In this document: positions 1 through 8,454 of the stretch, piece after piece
How positions within the stretch are numbered: position 1 is the stretch's first letter
Layout of the letters: each line of letters starts with the position of its first letter
Origin: Streptomyces katrae
Lineage (GTDB): Bacteria > Actinomycetota > Actinomycetes > Streptomycetales > Streptomycetaceae
Assembly (NCBI RefSeq): GCF_000717655.1
Contig: NZ_JNZY01000041.1
Span: 1-64,000 of the forward strand
Reading direction: 5' to 3'
Length of the DNA: 64,000 nt
Made by a program: the position numbers and the translations under genes
Notes under the pieces: generated by a model
What the model was told of the DNA's origin: nothing
Database searches by the model: none
Seen by the model: the letters and a program-made list of their open reading frames with translations, nothing else

Positions 1-108
1 CGTCCACTTCCCACGGCTTCCGCCGAGCCACCCCACACCCCCAGATCAACGTCCTCAGGGACATCCAACCAGCCCGGAGATCATTTCGTTAGGGGTTGTT
101 AAGGCCAG

Positions 109-1608
109 TCAGGAGGCGGGGTCGGCCCCGGCGAGGTCGCGTACGGTCGCCATGTCGCTGAAGGGAAGGAGTTCCTCGCCCACGATCTGGTGCGGTTCGC
201 TGCCCTTTCCGGCGATCAGGACGATGTCGTCGGGCCGCGCGGCGGCGAGCGCCAGCCCGATGGCCCCGCGCCGGTCGGCGGAGCGTTCGTACGGGGTGCC
301 GGTACCCGCGATGCCCGGGGCGATCTGGTCCAGGATCGCCTCGGGGTCCTCGGTGCGGGGATTGTCCGAGGTCAGGACGCAAAGGTCGGAGTGGGTTCCG
401 GCGATCCGGCCCATCTCTGCCCGCTTGGTGGAGTCCCGGTCGCCGCCGCAGCCGAAGACGGTGATGACCCGGCCGCGTGCGAAGCCCCGGATGGCCGTGA
501 GGACCTTGTCGAGGGAGTCGGGCGAGTGCGCGTAGTCCACGATCACCGACGTGCCGGCGGGGGTCACGAAGCGCTCGAACCGGCCCGGCACGGGCGGCAT
601 CTGCGCGAGGGCGGCGACCAGTCCGGCCAGGTCGTGCCCCAGGACCCGGCAGGCCGCCACGGCCGCCAGCGCATTGGACACGGAGAACCGCCCCGGGACC
701 GGGACGGCCGCGGGGTACGCCCGGCCCGCATGGTGCAGGGTGAACCGAGTGCCGGAGGCGTCCGCGACCAGGTCCGCGCCGTGGAAGTCGGCCTCCGCGT
801 CGAGTCCGTACGTGGTCACCGCGCCCGGCATCATCGCCCGGATCCCGGCTCCCACGGCGTCGTCCACGTTGACCACCGCGTGCCGGCAGAGCCCCTGGAA
901 CAACCGGAGTTTGGCGTCCGTGTAGCGGCCCATCGTGCCGTGGTCGTCCAGGTGGTCCTGGGTCAGGTTGGTGAAGACGCCGACGTCGACGAACGTGCGG
1001 TCCATCCGGTACGTCTGCAGCGCCATCGAGGTGGCCTCCAGCACCACGCTGCCCGTCGCCCGGTCGCGCATGCGGCCCAAGAGGTACTGGAGGTCGGGCG
1101 ATTCCGGAGTGGTCAGCACCGAGGGCGGCATCGGGATCACCTCGTCGCCGATCCTGCTGCCCGCCGTTCCGATGACGCCCACGGAGGCGCCCTCGGAGAT
1201 CCTCAGCAGCGACTCGACCATGTACGAGATGGAGGTCTTCCCGTTGGTCCCGGTGACCGCCACCACGTCCATGTGCCGTCCCGGCTCGCCGAAGTAGCGG
1301 GAGGAGGCGACGGCGGCGGCCTTGCGGGTGTCGGCCACTCTTACGAGGCACACCGCGGGCGGCAGCTCCCGCTGCGGGGGCGCGGCGGCGGCTCCCGCCG
1401 CGTCGACGAGCACGGCCACCGCCCCGCGCGCGAGCGCCGCGCCGATGGCGGCGGGACCGCCTCCGCGGTGGCCCGGTACGGCGATGAAGAGCGAGCCCGG
1501 CACGACCCGGTCGACGTCGAAGGTGGTGCCCGCGGTGATCCGCGTCGATGCGGCGTCACCCTGGATGACGTGGTGCTCGTGGCCGGTCAGTAGCCCGCTC
1601 AACTTCAC
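109..1608 (-). CDS. murE: UDP-N-acetylmuramyl tripeptide synthetase (MurE-type Mur ligase)
   Basis: Cytoplasmic ATP-dependent ligase of peptidoglycan precursor synthesis, expected to add the diamino acid to UDP-MurNAc-L-Ala-D-Glu. About 499 aa, normal for MurE. Visible signatures in order: the ATP loop VTGTNGKTS, the NLTQDHLDDHG block, the TDAKLRLF segment holding the lysine that is carbamylated in the family, DYAHSPDSL, and the DNPR motif that contacts diaminopimelate. The late GKGHE signature reads GKGSE, so the glycine and glutamate that bind the substrate amino acid remain but the histidine is serine. The frame stays open upstream; I chose GTG at 1608 because GAAGGGA lies just before it and the family N-terminus starts there. 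It stands alone, away from any division/cell-wall cluster, so it may be a second copy; that is inference. Confidence 0.88.
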   Translation of the reverse strand: MKLSGLLTGHEHHVIQGDAASTRITAGTTFDVDRVVPGSLFIAVPGHRGGGPAAIGAALARGAVAVLVDAAGAAAAPPQRELPPAVCLVRVADTRKAAAVASSRYFGEPGRHMDVVAVTGTNGKTSISYMVESLLRISEGASVGVIGTAGSRIGDEVIPMPPSVLTTPESPDLQYLLGRMRDRATGSVVLEATSMALQTYRMDRTFVDVGVFTNLTQDHLDDHGTMGRYTDAKLRLFQGLCRHAVVNVDDAVGAGIRAMMPGAVTTYGLDAEADFHGADLVADASGTRFTLHHAGRAYPAAVPVPGRFSVSNALAAVAACRVLGHDLAGLVAALAQMPPVPGRFERFVTPAGTSVIVDYAHSPDSLDKVLTAIRGFARGRVITVFGCGGDRDSTKRAEMGRIAGTHSDLCVLTSDNPRTEDPEAILDQIAPGIAGTGTPYERSADRRGAIGLALAAARPDDIVLIAGKGSEPHQIVGEELLPFSDMATVRDLAGADPAS

Positions 1609-2218
1609 GGTGGTCCCTTCGGGAGCGGCGGCGGCCCGGCGTGCGGCCCGCGCCTGGCGGCAGCCCGACGGATCGCCGGTACTGCGGTGGTGATGGGTGA
1701 GGGGCGAGGGGTCGCCCCGCGGGCGACGGGACCGGGAGGGTCGGGGCGCGGTGGTCCGGCCGGGAGGCCGGAGGTGGGGTGGGGCCGTCCCGGGAAGGGG
1801 TACGGGAGGGGCCCGGATGAGGTGGGGCGGCGGGGGACGGCGGCGGGAAGCGCTAGCCGTGGCCGTGCGGAGCACCGCGGCCGACCGTGGGGGCCTGGCC
1901 GTCGACGGCGGTCCGGGAGCTGACGCCCGTCCGGTCCGCACGGACCGCACGCGCGGCGGGAGCGGCCTGCGGCAGGCACTCCTCCGTGACGCGTGTGCGG
2001 TTCATGGGCCGAGTGTACGGGCGCCCGCGCACCCCGGGCGCCACGCCGGGGTGGGGAGCACCCGTTCGCCTGCCGCCTCGGCCCGGGGCGGCAGGCGTTC
2101 CGTCGATCAAATGAGCCCTTTGCCGGAAACCCTGGAAGCCAGGTCAGACCCTTCATGCGCCGATCGGGCGCAGCATCGAAGCGGTGGTGCGCGATGGGGA
2201 GAAGGCCGTGGCGGTGCC
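1609..2218. other. Intergenic region without a supported gene
   Basis: About 610 bases between the start of the MurE-type gene and the stop of the molybdopterin oxidoreductase, both on the minus strand. Reading frames are open on both strands, as is usual in such G+C-rich DNA, but none shows a recognisable domain or a convincing start. The only structure I can support is the hairpin at 2067-2097, listed separately. The MurE promoter should lie in the left part, but I see no clear -35/-10 pair. Confidence 0.5.
2067..2097 (-). terminator. Hairpin downstream of the molybdopterin oxidoreductase
   Basis: A perfect 11-bp inverted repeat (CGCCTGCCGCC and its complement) with a 9-base loop. It lies about 120 bases past the stop of the minus-strand oxidoreductase and has no U-run, like many Streptomyces terminators. 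It could also be a processing or stabilising element. Confidence 0.5.
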
Positions 2219-4648
2219 TCAGGGCGGCGGCACCCGGTGGCCGGGGGGAGCCGCCGGCGCCGAGGCAGTGGTCGTGGTGGGAGCCGGTGCGGGGCCGGAG
2301 AGGCGGGCGACGGACTTGAGGCAGGCGGCGCCGGCCTTGAACAAGGGCTGCTTGGAAGCCGGATCCCAGGTCGTGGGGGTGAGTTCGTTGGCCGCCCGGC
2401 GATGGCCGTCCGCCTCCGGAGCGTCCCAGTAGCCGTAATGGAACGGCAGGAAGACGACGCCTTCCCGGATGCCGGTGATGCGAGCCCTGGCCCGGACGGT
2501 CCCTCGCCGCGTGGACACCTCCGCAAGGTCCCCTTCGGTGATCCCGGCCGCCGCCGCGTCGGCCTGGGAGACTTCGATCCACATGTCGGGGGCCGCGGCG
2601 CGCAGTTCGGGTACGCGGCCGGTGCGGGTCCGGGTGTGGAACTGGTACAGCGTGCGGCCTGTGGTGAGCCACAGAGGGTAGTCGGCGTCGGGCTGTTCGG
2701 GTGGTGGGACGTAGGGGGCCGTGCGCAGGACCGCCTTGCCGTCGGGATTCAGGGCCCGGTAGACGTCCTCGTCGTACGGGGTGCCCGTGAGGAGGTCGCG
2801 GCCGTAGGTCTCGCAGTCTTCCGGTCTGCTGCGGAAGTCTCCTCGGGTGTAGAGGCGTTCGGTACCGTCGGGATGTCCGGCGTTGCAGGGCCATTGGATG
2901 CCGCCGCGTTCGCGCAGCAGGGCGTAGCTCAGGCCGCTGTAGTCGCAGGGACGACCACGGCTGCATTCCTTCCACGCCTCGAAGACCTCCTCGGGGCCGC
3001 GCCATGGGACGAGGGGTGCGTCCGAGGCGTCGCGCAGGTCCATGCGGCCCGCGAAGTCCAGGAAGACGTCGAGGTCGGGCCGGGCGTCGCCGGGTGGCTC
3101 GACCGCTTTGAGGGAGAGGTGCACGGTGCGGTCCGCGTTCGTGAAGGTGCCGGTCTTCTCACCCCAGCCGGCGGCCGGCAGCACCACGTCGGCGAGCGCG
3201 GTGGTCTCGGTCGGGAAGAGGTCCTGGACGATCAGGAAGAGGCGGTCCTGACCGAGGACGGAGCGGATGCGGTCGAGTTCGGGCAGCGAGACGGCCGGGT
3301 TGGTGCCGGAGACCCACAGCATGCGCAGGGAGCCTTCCTCGGCGAGGCGGACCATCTGCATGACGTGGGTGGGCGGGCCGTCGTGCGGGATGCGGTCGGG
3401 CGCGACGTTCCAGATCTTCGCCAGTTCCTCGACGTGCCGGGGGTTGGCCCAGTTCCTGAAGCCGGGCAGGTCGCCGTCCGCCCCGCATTCGCGGGTGTTC
3501 TGGGCGGTGGGCTGCCCGTTCATCTGCAGGACGCCGCAGCCGGGCCGTCCGAGCATGCCGCGGATCAGGTGCAGGTTGTTGACCTGGACGGCGGCCGCGG
3601 TGGCCTGGTGGGACTGGTAGAAGCCCTGCAGGACCGTGGAGAGCAGCCGTCCGGCCTGGCCGAGCAGGCGTGCGGCGGTACGGATCTGCTCGACGGGTAT
3701 CCCGGTGGCTTCGGCGGCGGCCTCGGCCGGGAAGCCGGCCACCTGACGGGCGAGGTGGTCGAAACCGGTGACGTGCGCCTCGATGTACGCGGGGTCGGTC
3801 CAGCCGCCGGCGATCACCTCGTGCAGGAGACCGTTCATGAGGGCGAGATTGGTGCCGGGCCTCGGTTGGAGGTGGATGGTGGCGGCCTCGGACACCGGGC
3901 CCGGCCGGGGATCCACGCACAGCAGGACGGGCGGTTCGGGACCGGAGAGACGGTCCAGGATCCGGCTCCACAGCACGCCCTGGGTCTCGGCCATGTTGTG
4001 TCCGAAGAGGGCGATGGTGTCGGCGTGGTCGATGTCGCCGTACGAACCGGGTTGGCCGTCGCAGCCGAACGACTCCTTGAGGGCCTCGCCGGCGGTGGCT
4101 GTGCAGAGCCTGGTGTTCCCGTCGAGGTGCTTGGTGCCCAGACCGCCGCGGGCGATGACCGCCAGCGCGTAGTACTCCTCCAGGAACAGCTGGCCGCTTG
4201 TGTAGAAGCCGATCGAGGAGGGGCCGGGACCGTCGAGGAGCGCGCGGGTACGGTCGGTGATCCGTGCCATAGCGGTGTCCCAGTCGGTCTCCCGCTGGAC
4301 GCCGTCCTCCCGGATCAGCGGCCGGGTCAGACGGTCCGGCGATGAGACGGCCTGCCAGCCGTAGAGGTCCTTGACGTCGAGACGGCCGCGGTTGACCCGG
4401 TCCCCGGCCACCCCGCGGACTCCGACGAGGCGGCCGTCCCTGACGGCGAGTTCCATGGCGTCGCCGTTCGAGTGGAGATTCGAGGCCGTGGGCACCCACC
4501 GGTCGACACGGGCATCGCCGTTGCCGTCGGTTCCTGCGGCGAGGTACGAGTCGATGCGTACGGGCCAGGGCTCGCCGGGACCGTAAGGGGTTCGGCTGCC
4601 CCACGGGTCGGTGATGCGGTCGGCAGTCGGCCGGGATTCCTTCGACAT
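2219..4648 (-). CDS. Molybdopterin-dependent oxidoreductase lacking the [4Fe-4S] cysteines
   Basis: Large molybdoenzyme of the DMSO-reductase superfamily, 809 aa, closest in style to assimilatory nitrate reductase/formate dehydrogenase-like catalytic subunits. The fold is complete: N-terminal domain, molybdopterin domains (GFYTSGQLFLEEYY, LFGHNMAETQ, WVSGTNPAVSLPELD) and the C-terminal molydop-binding domain (YPLWLTTGRTLYQFHTRTRT). The likely molybdenum ligand Cys182 in LCTATAG is kept. The N-terminal Fe-S motif is not: where the family has three or four cysteines the protein reads SNLHSNGD (residues 56-63). The start at 4648 fits the family N-terminus. No redox partner or small subunit lies beside it, so electron donor and substrate are unknown. 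Annotating it as nitrate reductase would be a guess. Confidence 0.85.
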   Translation of the reverse strand: MSKESRPTADRITDPWGSRTPYGPGEPWPVRIDSYLAAGTDGNGDARVDRWVPTASNLHSNGDAMELAVRDGRLVGVRGVAGDRVNRGRLDVKDLYGWQAVSSPDRLTRPLIREDGVQRETDWDTAMARITDRTRALLDGPGPSSIGFYTSGQLFLEEYYALAVIARGGLGTKHLDGNTRLCTATAGEALKESFGCDGQPGSYGDIDHADTIALFGHNMAETQGVLWSRILDRLSGPEPPVLLCVDPRPGPVSEAATIHLQPRPGTNLALMNGLLHEVIAGGWTDPAYIEAHVTGFDHLARQVAGFPAEAAAEATGIPVEQIRTAARLLGQAGRLLSTVLQGFYQSHQATAAAVQVNNLHLIRGMLGRPGCGVLQMNGQPTAQNTRECGADGDLPGFRNWANPRHVEELAKIWNVAPDRIPHDGPPTHVMQMVRLAEEGSLRMLWVSGTNPAVSLPELDRIRSVLGQDRLFLIVQDLFPTETTALADVVLPAAGWGEKTGTFTNADRTVHLSLKAVEPPGDARPDLDVFLDFAGRMDLRDASDAPLVPWRGPEEVFEAWKECSRGRPCDYSGLSYALLRERGGIQWPCNAGHPDGTERLYTRGDFRSRPEDCETYGRDLLTGTPYDEDVYRALNPDGKAVLRTAPYVPPPEQPDADYPLWLTTGRTLYQFHTRTRTGRVPELRAAAPDMWIEVSQADAAAAGITEGDLAEVSTRRGTVRARARITGIREGVVFLPFHYGYWDAPEADGHRRAANELTPTTWDPASKQPLFKAGAACLKSVARLSGPAPAPTTTTASAPAAPPGHRVPPP

Positions 4649-4824
4649 GGCCTGCGCCTGCCCCTTTCCGGCACGCCCATGCCGACAGGGGCGGGACGCA
4701 GGCGGGGTGCGTCCGTCCCGGTCATAAAGGGGCAGCACACCGTGCTTACAACCAGCAGAACCGTGGGAATACCTTCCATGCGTGCGTCTGTGCGCTCCTC
4801 TGCCTTGGATTGAAGGGGTCTCGT

Positions 4825-5337
4825 ATGCCTCCGGTTGGAAGTCAGTCCCCGCCCCCGCCCCCCGCAGTCGACTCCTCCGGCGGCCCTCGTGTCGGTGATC
4901 CGACCGCGTGGGCGGTGGGGGTGCTGATGGCCGCGACGCCGTGCACGGCCCGTGACGCCCGGCGGATCCTCGAGGTCGCCGCTGACCTCGCCCGCACCAC
5001 TCCCGACGCACTGGCGGCCGCCATGGTGGCCGGGGCCCTCGGCACCCCCGTTCCCGTGCACATCGAGCGGGCGGTGCGCCGCGCGATGGATGCGGGACGC
5101 AGCCCCGTGCCGAGTGAGGGGCGGGGGAGCGTGCTCACTCCGGCCCGGGCCAGGACCGAGGAGGTCCTGACGCGGCTGCGCGGCTGCCGGGCCCGCCTCG
5201 CTGCCGCGCCCGAAGACCCGGCGGCCCTGCGGGCCATGGACGACGCCGGCTACACCCTGTGCGTCCTCATGGGCAGAGCCACCGTGCACGAGGCCGTCCT
5301 GGCAGCGGAGGCGCGCCTGTTGTCGTCGGCCCCGTAG
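4825..5337 (+). CDS. ANTAR-like / DUF5133 domain protein
   Basis: 170-aa soluble protein. The N-terminal half (about residues 30-90, AVGVLMAATPCTARDARRIL) resembles the three-helix ANTAR RNA-binding domain; the C-terminal half ends in a DUF5133-type helix pair with the hallmark AGYTLCVLMGRATVHEAV. The same two-part architecture recurs at 61692-62210, and DUF5133 alone at 46578-46808. ATG at 4825 is preceded by GAAGGGG six bases upstream and beats the in-frame TTG at 4810. The gene is divergent from the oxidoreductase and shares a 176-base upstream region with it. Function is unknown; ANTAR domains usually act as antiterminators, but I cannot show that this one binds RNA. Confidence 0.75.
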   Translation: MPPVGSQSPPPPPAVDSSGGPRVGDPTAWAVGVLMAATPCTARDARRILEVAADLARTTPDALAAAMVAGALGTPVPVHIERAVRRAMDAGRSPVPSEGRGSVLTPARARTEEVLTRLRGCRARLAAAPEDPAALRAMDDAGYTLCVLMGRATVHEAVLAAEARLLSSAP

Positions 5338-5371
5338 CGGCGACGGAGCGGCTCGCCCCGGGTTCACGAGC

Positions 5372-5668
5372 CATGAATGCGTCGGTTACCAGGCCCGCGA
5401 CCCGCAGGGACAGGAGGACGCCCCCCTCACCATGAACGGTCTCATCGAGGCCGTCCGTTTCACCGGCAGGATCGGGGTCGTCGGGGCGTACATCCCCGAG
5501 GACCCCGGAGCCCTCGAGGTGCAGGGGGAACTCGCTGCCCAGGGCAAGATCCCGATCGACCGACCGGCAAGCTCTGGTCCACAGGACAGGTGGCCGGCAC
5601 CGGTCAGGCCCCGGTCAAGGCCGGGGCCGCCCGCCCACAGAGGCGCGGCGGCGGCCGAGCCGGGTAAG
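5372..5668 (+). pseudogene. Remnant of glutathione-independent formaldehyde dehydrogenase
   Basis: A stretch that translates as HECVGYQARDPQGQ, followed by MNGLIEAVRFTGRIGVVG and IPEDPGA, matches the C-terminal third of zinc-dependent, glutathione-independent formaldehyde dehydrogenases. After about 5560 the match jumps to another frame (GKLWSTGQVAGTGQAPVK) and then stops. The zinc-binding and most of the NAD-binding part is absent, there is no proper start, and the normal C-terminus is missing. So it is a truncated, frameshifted relic. It sits between two intact genes without a repeat or transposase beside it. Confidence 0.75.
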
Positions 5669-5787
5669 CGTTCTGCTCTCTCCGCGCGCTTGCCTCGATG
5701 TGAGCTCCATATGGCCATCGACCCCCATTTGACATCCTTCGAACGGATGCCAGGGTGGTAGGTGCGGTCAATGTTGGGAGGCTCGGC

Positions 5788-6276
5788 ATGGGATCCGGAT
5801 CCGTTTTGTCGTGGCGTTCGGCAGCGCGGCAACTTCCGCTCAGGCTCACGGTCGGCACGTTCTTTCTGAACTCCGGGCTTTCGAAGCGCGGCGCGGACGA
5901 GGCCACCGCCGAGGGGATGCAACAGTTCGCTGCCGCCACGTACCCGTTCCTGGGCAAGCACGACGCCCAGAAGCTCGTCCGGCTGCTCTCCGCCGGCGAG
6001 CTCGCCATTGCCACCACGCTGCTCGTGCCGGTCATCCCTGCCGCCGTCGCCGGGCTCGCGCTGACCGCATTCTCCGTCGGCACCCTCGGGCTCTACCTGA
6101 AAACGCCAGGGATGCGGCAGGAAGGCAGCCTGCGCCCGACCGAGCAGGGAATCTCGCTGGCCAAGGACGTCTGGATGCTGGGCATCGGCGTCTCCCTCAT
6201 CGCCGACGGCGTGAACGAACACCGGTCGGCGCACCCCGGACACGCCGGACCCCGCCGCTGCCGACGCGCCTCGTGA
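5788..6276 (+). CDS. DoxX-like membrane protein
   Basis: 162-aa predicted membrane protein. Hydrophobic segments are visible around the LRLTVGTFFLNSGLSK region, the LAIATTLLVPVIPAAVAGLAL stretch, and VWMLGIGVSLIADG near the end. The pattern of four short helices with a small polar loop is that of DoxX/DoxD-like proteins of actinobacteria, whose role is mostly unknown. ATG at 5788 is preceded by TTGGGAGG; an in-frame GTG at 5755 has no such site. It stands alone between the formaldehyde dehydrogenase relic and the convergent kinase gene. Confidence 0.7.
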   Translation: MGSGSVLSWRSAARQLPLRLTVGTFFLNSGLSKRGADEATAEGMQQFAAATYPFLGKHDAQKLVRLLSAGELAIATTLLVPVIPAAVAGLALTAFSVGTLGLYLKTPGMRQEGSLRPTEQGISLAKDVWMLGIGVSLIADGVNEHRSAHPGHAGPRRCRRAS

Positions 6277-6402
6277 CCCCCAACCCGTCCCGTCCACCAC
6301 CACGTGATTTCACCCGTGGCATTTCACCCGTGGCCGGAAGCTGCCTGGCACGCCGCCGCCCTCGCGCGCCGTGGTGACCGGGCTCCTGACCGCGGCGGGA
6401 GG

Positions 6403-8109
6403 CTAACACGCGGGGGACGAGCCCTTCTGGCCGGTGAGGTCGCGGTTGTACAGCCACCCGGTGGTGTTCGTGCCGTCCACGCGCACGTACGTCCATTGGT
6501 TGCCGTACGAGTTGACGGCGTAGCAGTGGTACCAGAGCTTCGTGCCGTCCTTGACCAGGGCGCCGGCGGGGCAGTTCTGGTACGGCGCGGCCAGCAGGTG
6601 GTGGTCACCGGAAATGTAGCCGTAGGTGCCCGGCTTCGGGTCCTTGTGGGTCCAGCCGGCGCAGCCCGTCGGTACGGGGCCCGGGGCGGGCGAGGCCGAC
6701 GTCGAGGGCTTCTTCGAGGCGGCGGCGGACGGCTTGGAGTGGGGCCCGGAGCTGGAGGGAGAGGGCCCCGGGGTGTCCGCGCCCGGCTGGCCGCCGGCCG
6801 CCGGGGAGTCGCTACCGGACGCGGGCGTCGGCGCCACCGCCCGCACGCCGCCGGCCTCGCCGCCCGTGGTCACGGCGTAGGTGACACCGCCGGCGGCGAG
6901 TACTGCGACGGCCGCCGCGGCGATCGCGAGACGGCTGCGGCGCCGCGCCCGGTCCGCGACCTCGGAGTTCTGGGTGGCGGTCGGCGGCTGGCCCGGCGGG
7001 GGGAATCCGCTGGGGGGAGCCGGGACATGGGGTTGCAGAAACGATACGGCGCCCACGCCGCCATCGCTCCCACCACCAACGACCGGCGGCGGCCCGAAGC
7101 CGACAGGCGGCCCCACGACGGACGGCGCCGTCGGGGTCGGCATCCCGGCGGCGGGGCCCGGCTGCGCGGGGTGCGCTCCGGCGGCGGGGCCCGGCTGCGC
7201 GGGCCGTGCTCCGGCCCCGCCCGCCGCCACCCGCTCCAGCATCGCGCGGGCCTGATCGGCGGTGGGCCGGCCCGCCGGATCCTTCGCCATCAGCGCCAGC
7301 AGCACCGGGGCGAGCGGCCCCGCCCGCCGGGGCTCGGGCAGCGGTTCGGCGACGATCGCGGCCAGAGTGGACCACACCGAGGTGCGGCGGAACGGAAAGA
7401 CGCCCTCCACCGCCGCGTACAGGGTCATCCCGAGGGACCAGATGTCCGAGGCCGGGCCGGGCTCCCTGCCCTGCGCGCGCTCCGGCGGCAGGTAGTCGAG
7501 CGAGCCGACCAGCTGACCGCTGCGGGTCAGTTTCGCCATGGCCGCGTCGTCGGAGGCGTCCATGCTGGCGATGCCGAAGTCGGTGAGCACGACCCGGCCG
7601 CCCCGCTCGAGCAGCACGTTGCCCGGCTTCACGTCCCGGTGCAGGACGCCCGCCCGGTGCGCGGCGTCGAGCGCGTCCATCAGCTGGGCGCCGATCGCGG
7701 CGGCCTCGTACGGATCGAGCGCGCCGCGCTGCGCCACCACGTCGTCGAGCGAGGGTCCGTCGACGAGTTCCATGACGATGACCGGCAGACCCTGCTCTTG
7801 TGTCACGTCGTGGACGGTGACCACCCCGGTGTGCCGGATGCGCGCGGCTGCCTGCGCCTCGCGCTCCATCCGGGTGCGCAGGTCCGCCAGTTCGGCCTCG
7901 CTCGCGTCGGTGTAGGCCCGCAAGACCTTGACGGCGACCTCCCGGGCGAGCAGTTCGTCGACGGCCCGCGCGACGACCCCCATGCCGCCGCGGCCCACCA
8001 CGGAGGTCACCCGGTAGCGCCCCCCGAGTACCTTGCCGACCAGGTCCCCGTCGTTCTCTCGCCCCTCTTGGCCCGCTGGCACCACATGCTCCGTTCCACG
8101 ACCGGTCAT
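6403..8109 (-). CDS. Transmembrane serine/threonine protein kinase (PknB-like)
   Basis: 568 aa. Residues about 29-290 form a complete Hanks-type kinase: glycine loop GRGGMGVV, catalytic Lys61 in VAVKVL, HRDVKPGNVLL with Asp159, DFG at 177-179, and the P+1 region YLPPERA. A proline-rich linker follows (300-380), then one membrane helix (about 392-414), then a Ser/Pro-rich stalk and an extracytoplasmic tail with four cysteines that looks SH3-like. It has no PASTA repeats, so it is not the canonical PknB. The tail probably senses a cell-envelope ligand; that is inference. ATG at 8109 fits the kinase N-terminus. Two 26-bp direct repeats in the linker are listed separately. Confidence 0.93.
   Translation of the reverse strand: MTGRGTEHVVPAGQEGRENDGDLVGKVLGGRYRVTSVVGRGGMGVVARAVDELLAREVAVKVLRAYTDASEAELADLRTRMEREAQAAARIRHTGVVTVHDVTQEQGLPVIVMELVDGPSLDDVVAQRGALDPYEAAAIGAQLMDALDAAHRAGVLHRDVKPGNVLLERGGRVVLTDFGIASMDASDDAAMAKLTRSGQLVGSLDYLPPERAQGREPGPASDIWSLGMTLYAAVEGVFPFRRTSVWSTLAAIVAEPLPEPRRAGPLAPVLLALMAKDPAGRPTADQARAMLERVAAGGAGARPAQPGPAAGAHPAQPGPAAGMPTPTAPSVVGPPVGFGPPPVVGGGSDGGVGAVSFLQPHVPAPPSGFPPPGQPPTATQNSEVADRARRRSRLAIAAAAVAVLAAGGVTYAVTTGGEAGGVRAVAPTPASGSDSPAAGGQPGADTPGPSPSSSGPHSKPSAAASKKPSTSASPAPGPVPTGCAGWTHKDPKPGTYGYISGDHHLLAAPYQNCPAGALVKDGTKLWYHCYAVNSYGNQWTYVRVDGTNTTGWLYNRDLTGQKGSSPAC
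7145..7203. repeat. 26-bp direct repeat in the kinase linker
   Basis: Two identical 26-base copies at 7145-7170 and 7178-7203, with a 33-base period. They encode the repeated linker PAQPGPAAG of the Ser/Thr kinase. An in-frame duplication such as this can expand or contract without breaking the gene. Confidence 0.85.
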
Positions 8110-8454
8110 CCGTCCCGATCGACGATCTGACGAGCCACAAGCGTAGATGCATGATCGGCGAGCAGGCCGCGCGGCCGGCGCCCGCGCCCCGGCTACGCCC
8201 GGGTTCGTGGGCAGATGCGTCTTCGCGTCTTCGCAGCCGGCGCTGCCGGGCCGTTCGGGCGGGGCGTAGAGGAGGTTCAGCGCGCCGGGCTCGAAGGCCT
8301 CGCGGGAGACCGGTTCGAGCGGGATCGAGGGCTCGCCCTCGTCAAAGGGGCGCACACCTTGCGCAGGACGATCAAGTGGCCCGAGCGGCGAGCACGTTGC
8401 GGCGGGGTCGCGTCGCCGGACGGTCGGCTTGGACCGTTGCCAACGCTGCGACGC
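8110..8454. other. Intergenic region, nothing supported
   Basis: 345 bases between the kinase start and the stop of the minus-strand amidase. The kinase frame remains open through it, but the residues are low-complexity and unlike a kinase N-terminus. I see no RNA, repeat or clear promoter. Confidence 0.45.

Noticed and set aside
1697..4345. An 882-codon open frame on the plus strand opposite the molybdopterin oxidoreductase
   Set aside because: It mirrors the minus-strand gene, has no domain and begins without a ribosome site. Such long antisense frames are expected at this G+C content.
5386..6303. A 305-codon minus-strand frame over the formaldehyde dehydrogenase relic and DoxX-like gene
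   Set aside because: Plus-strand readings give recognisable families; the minus reading does not.
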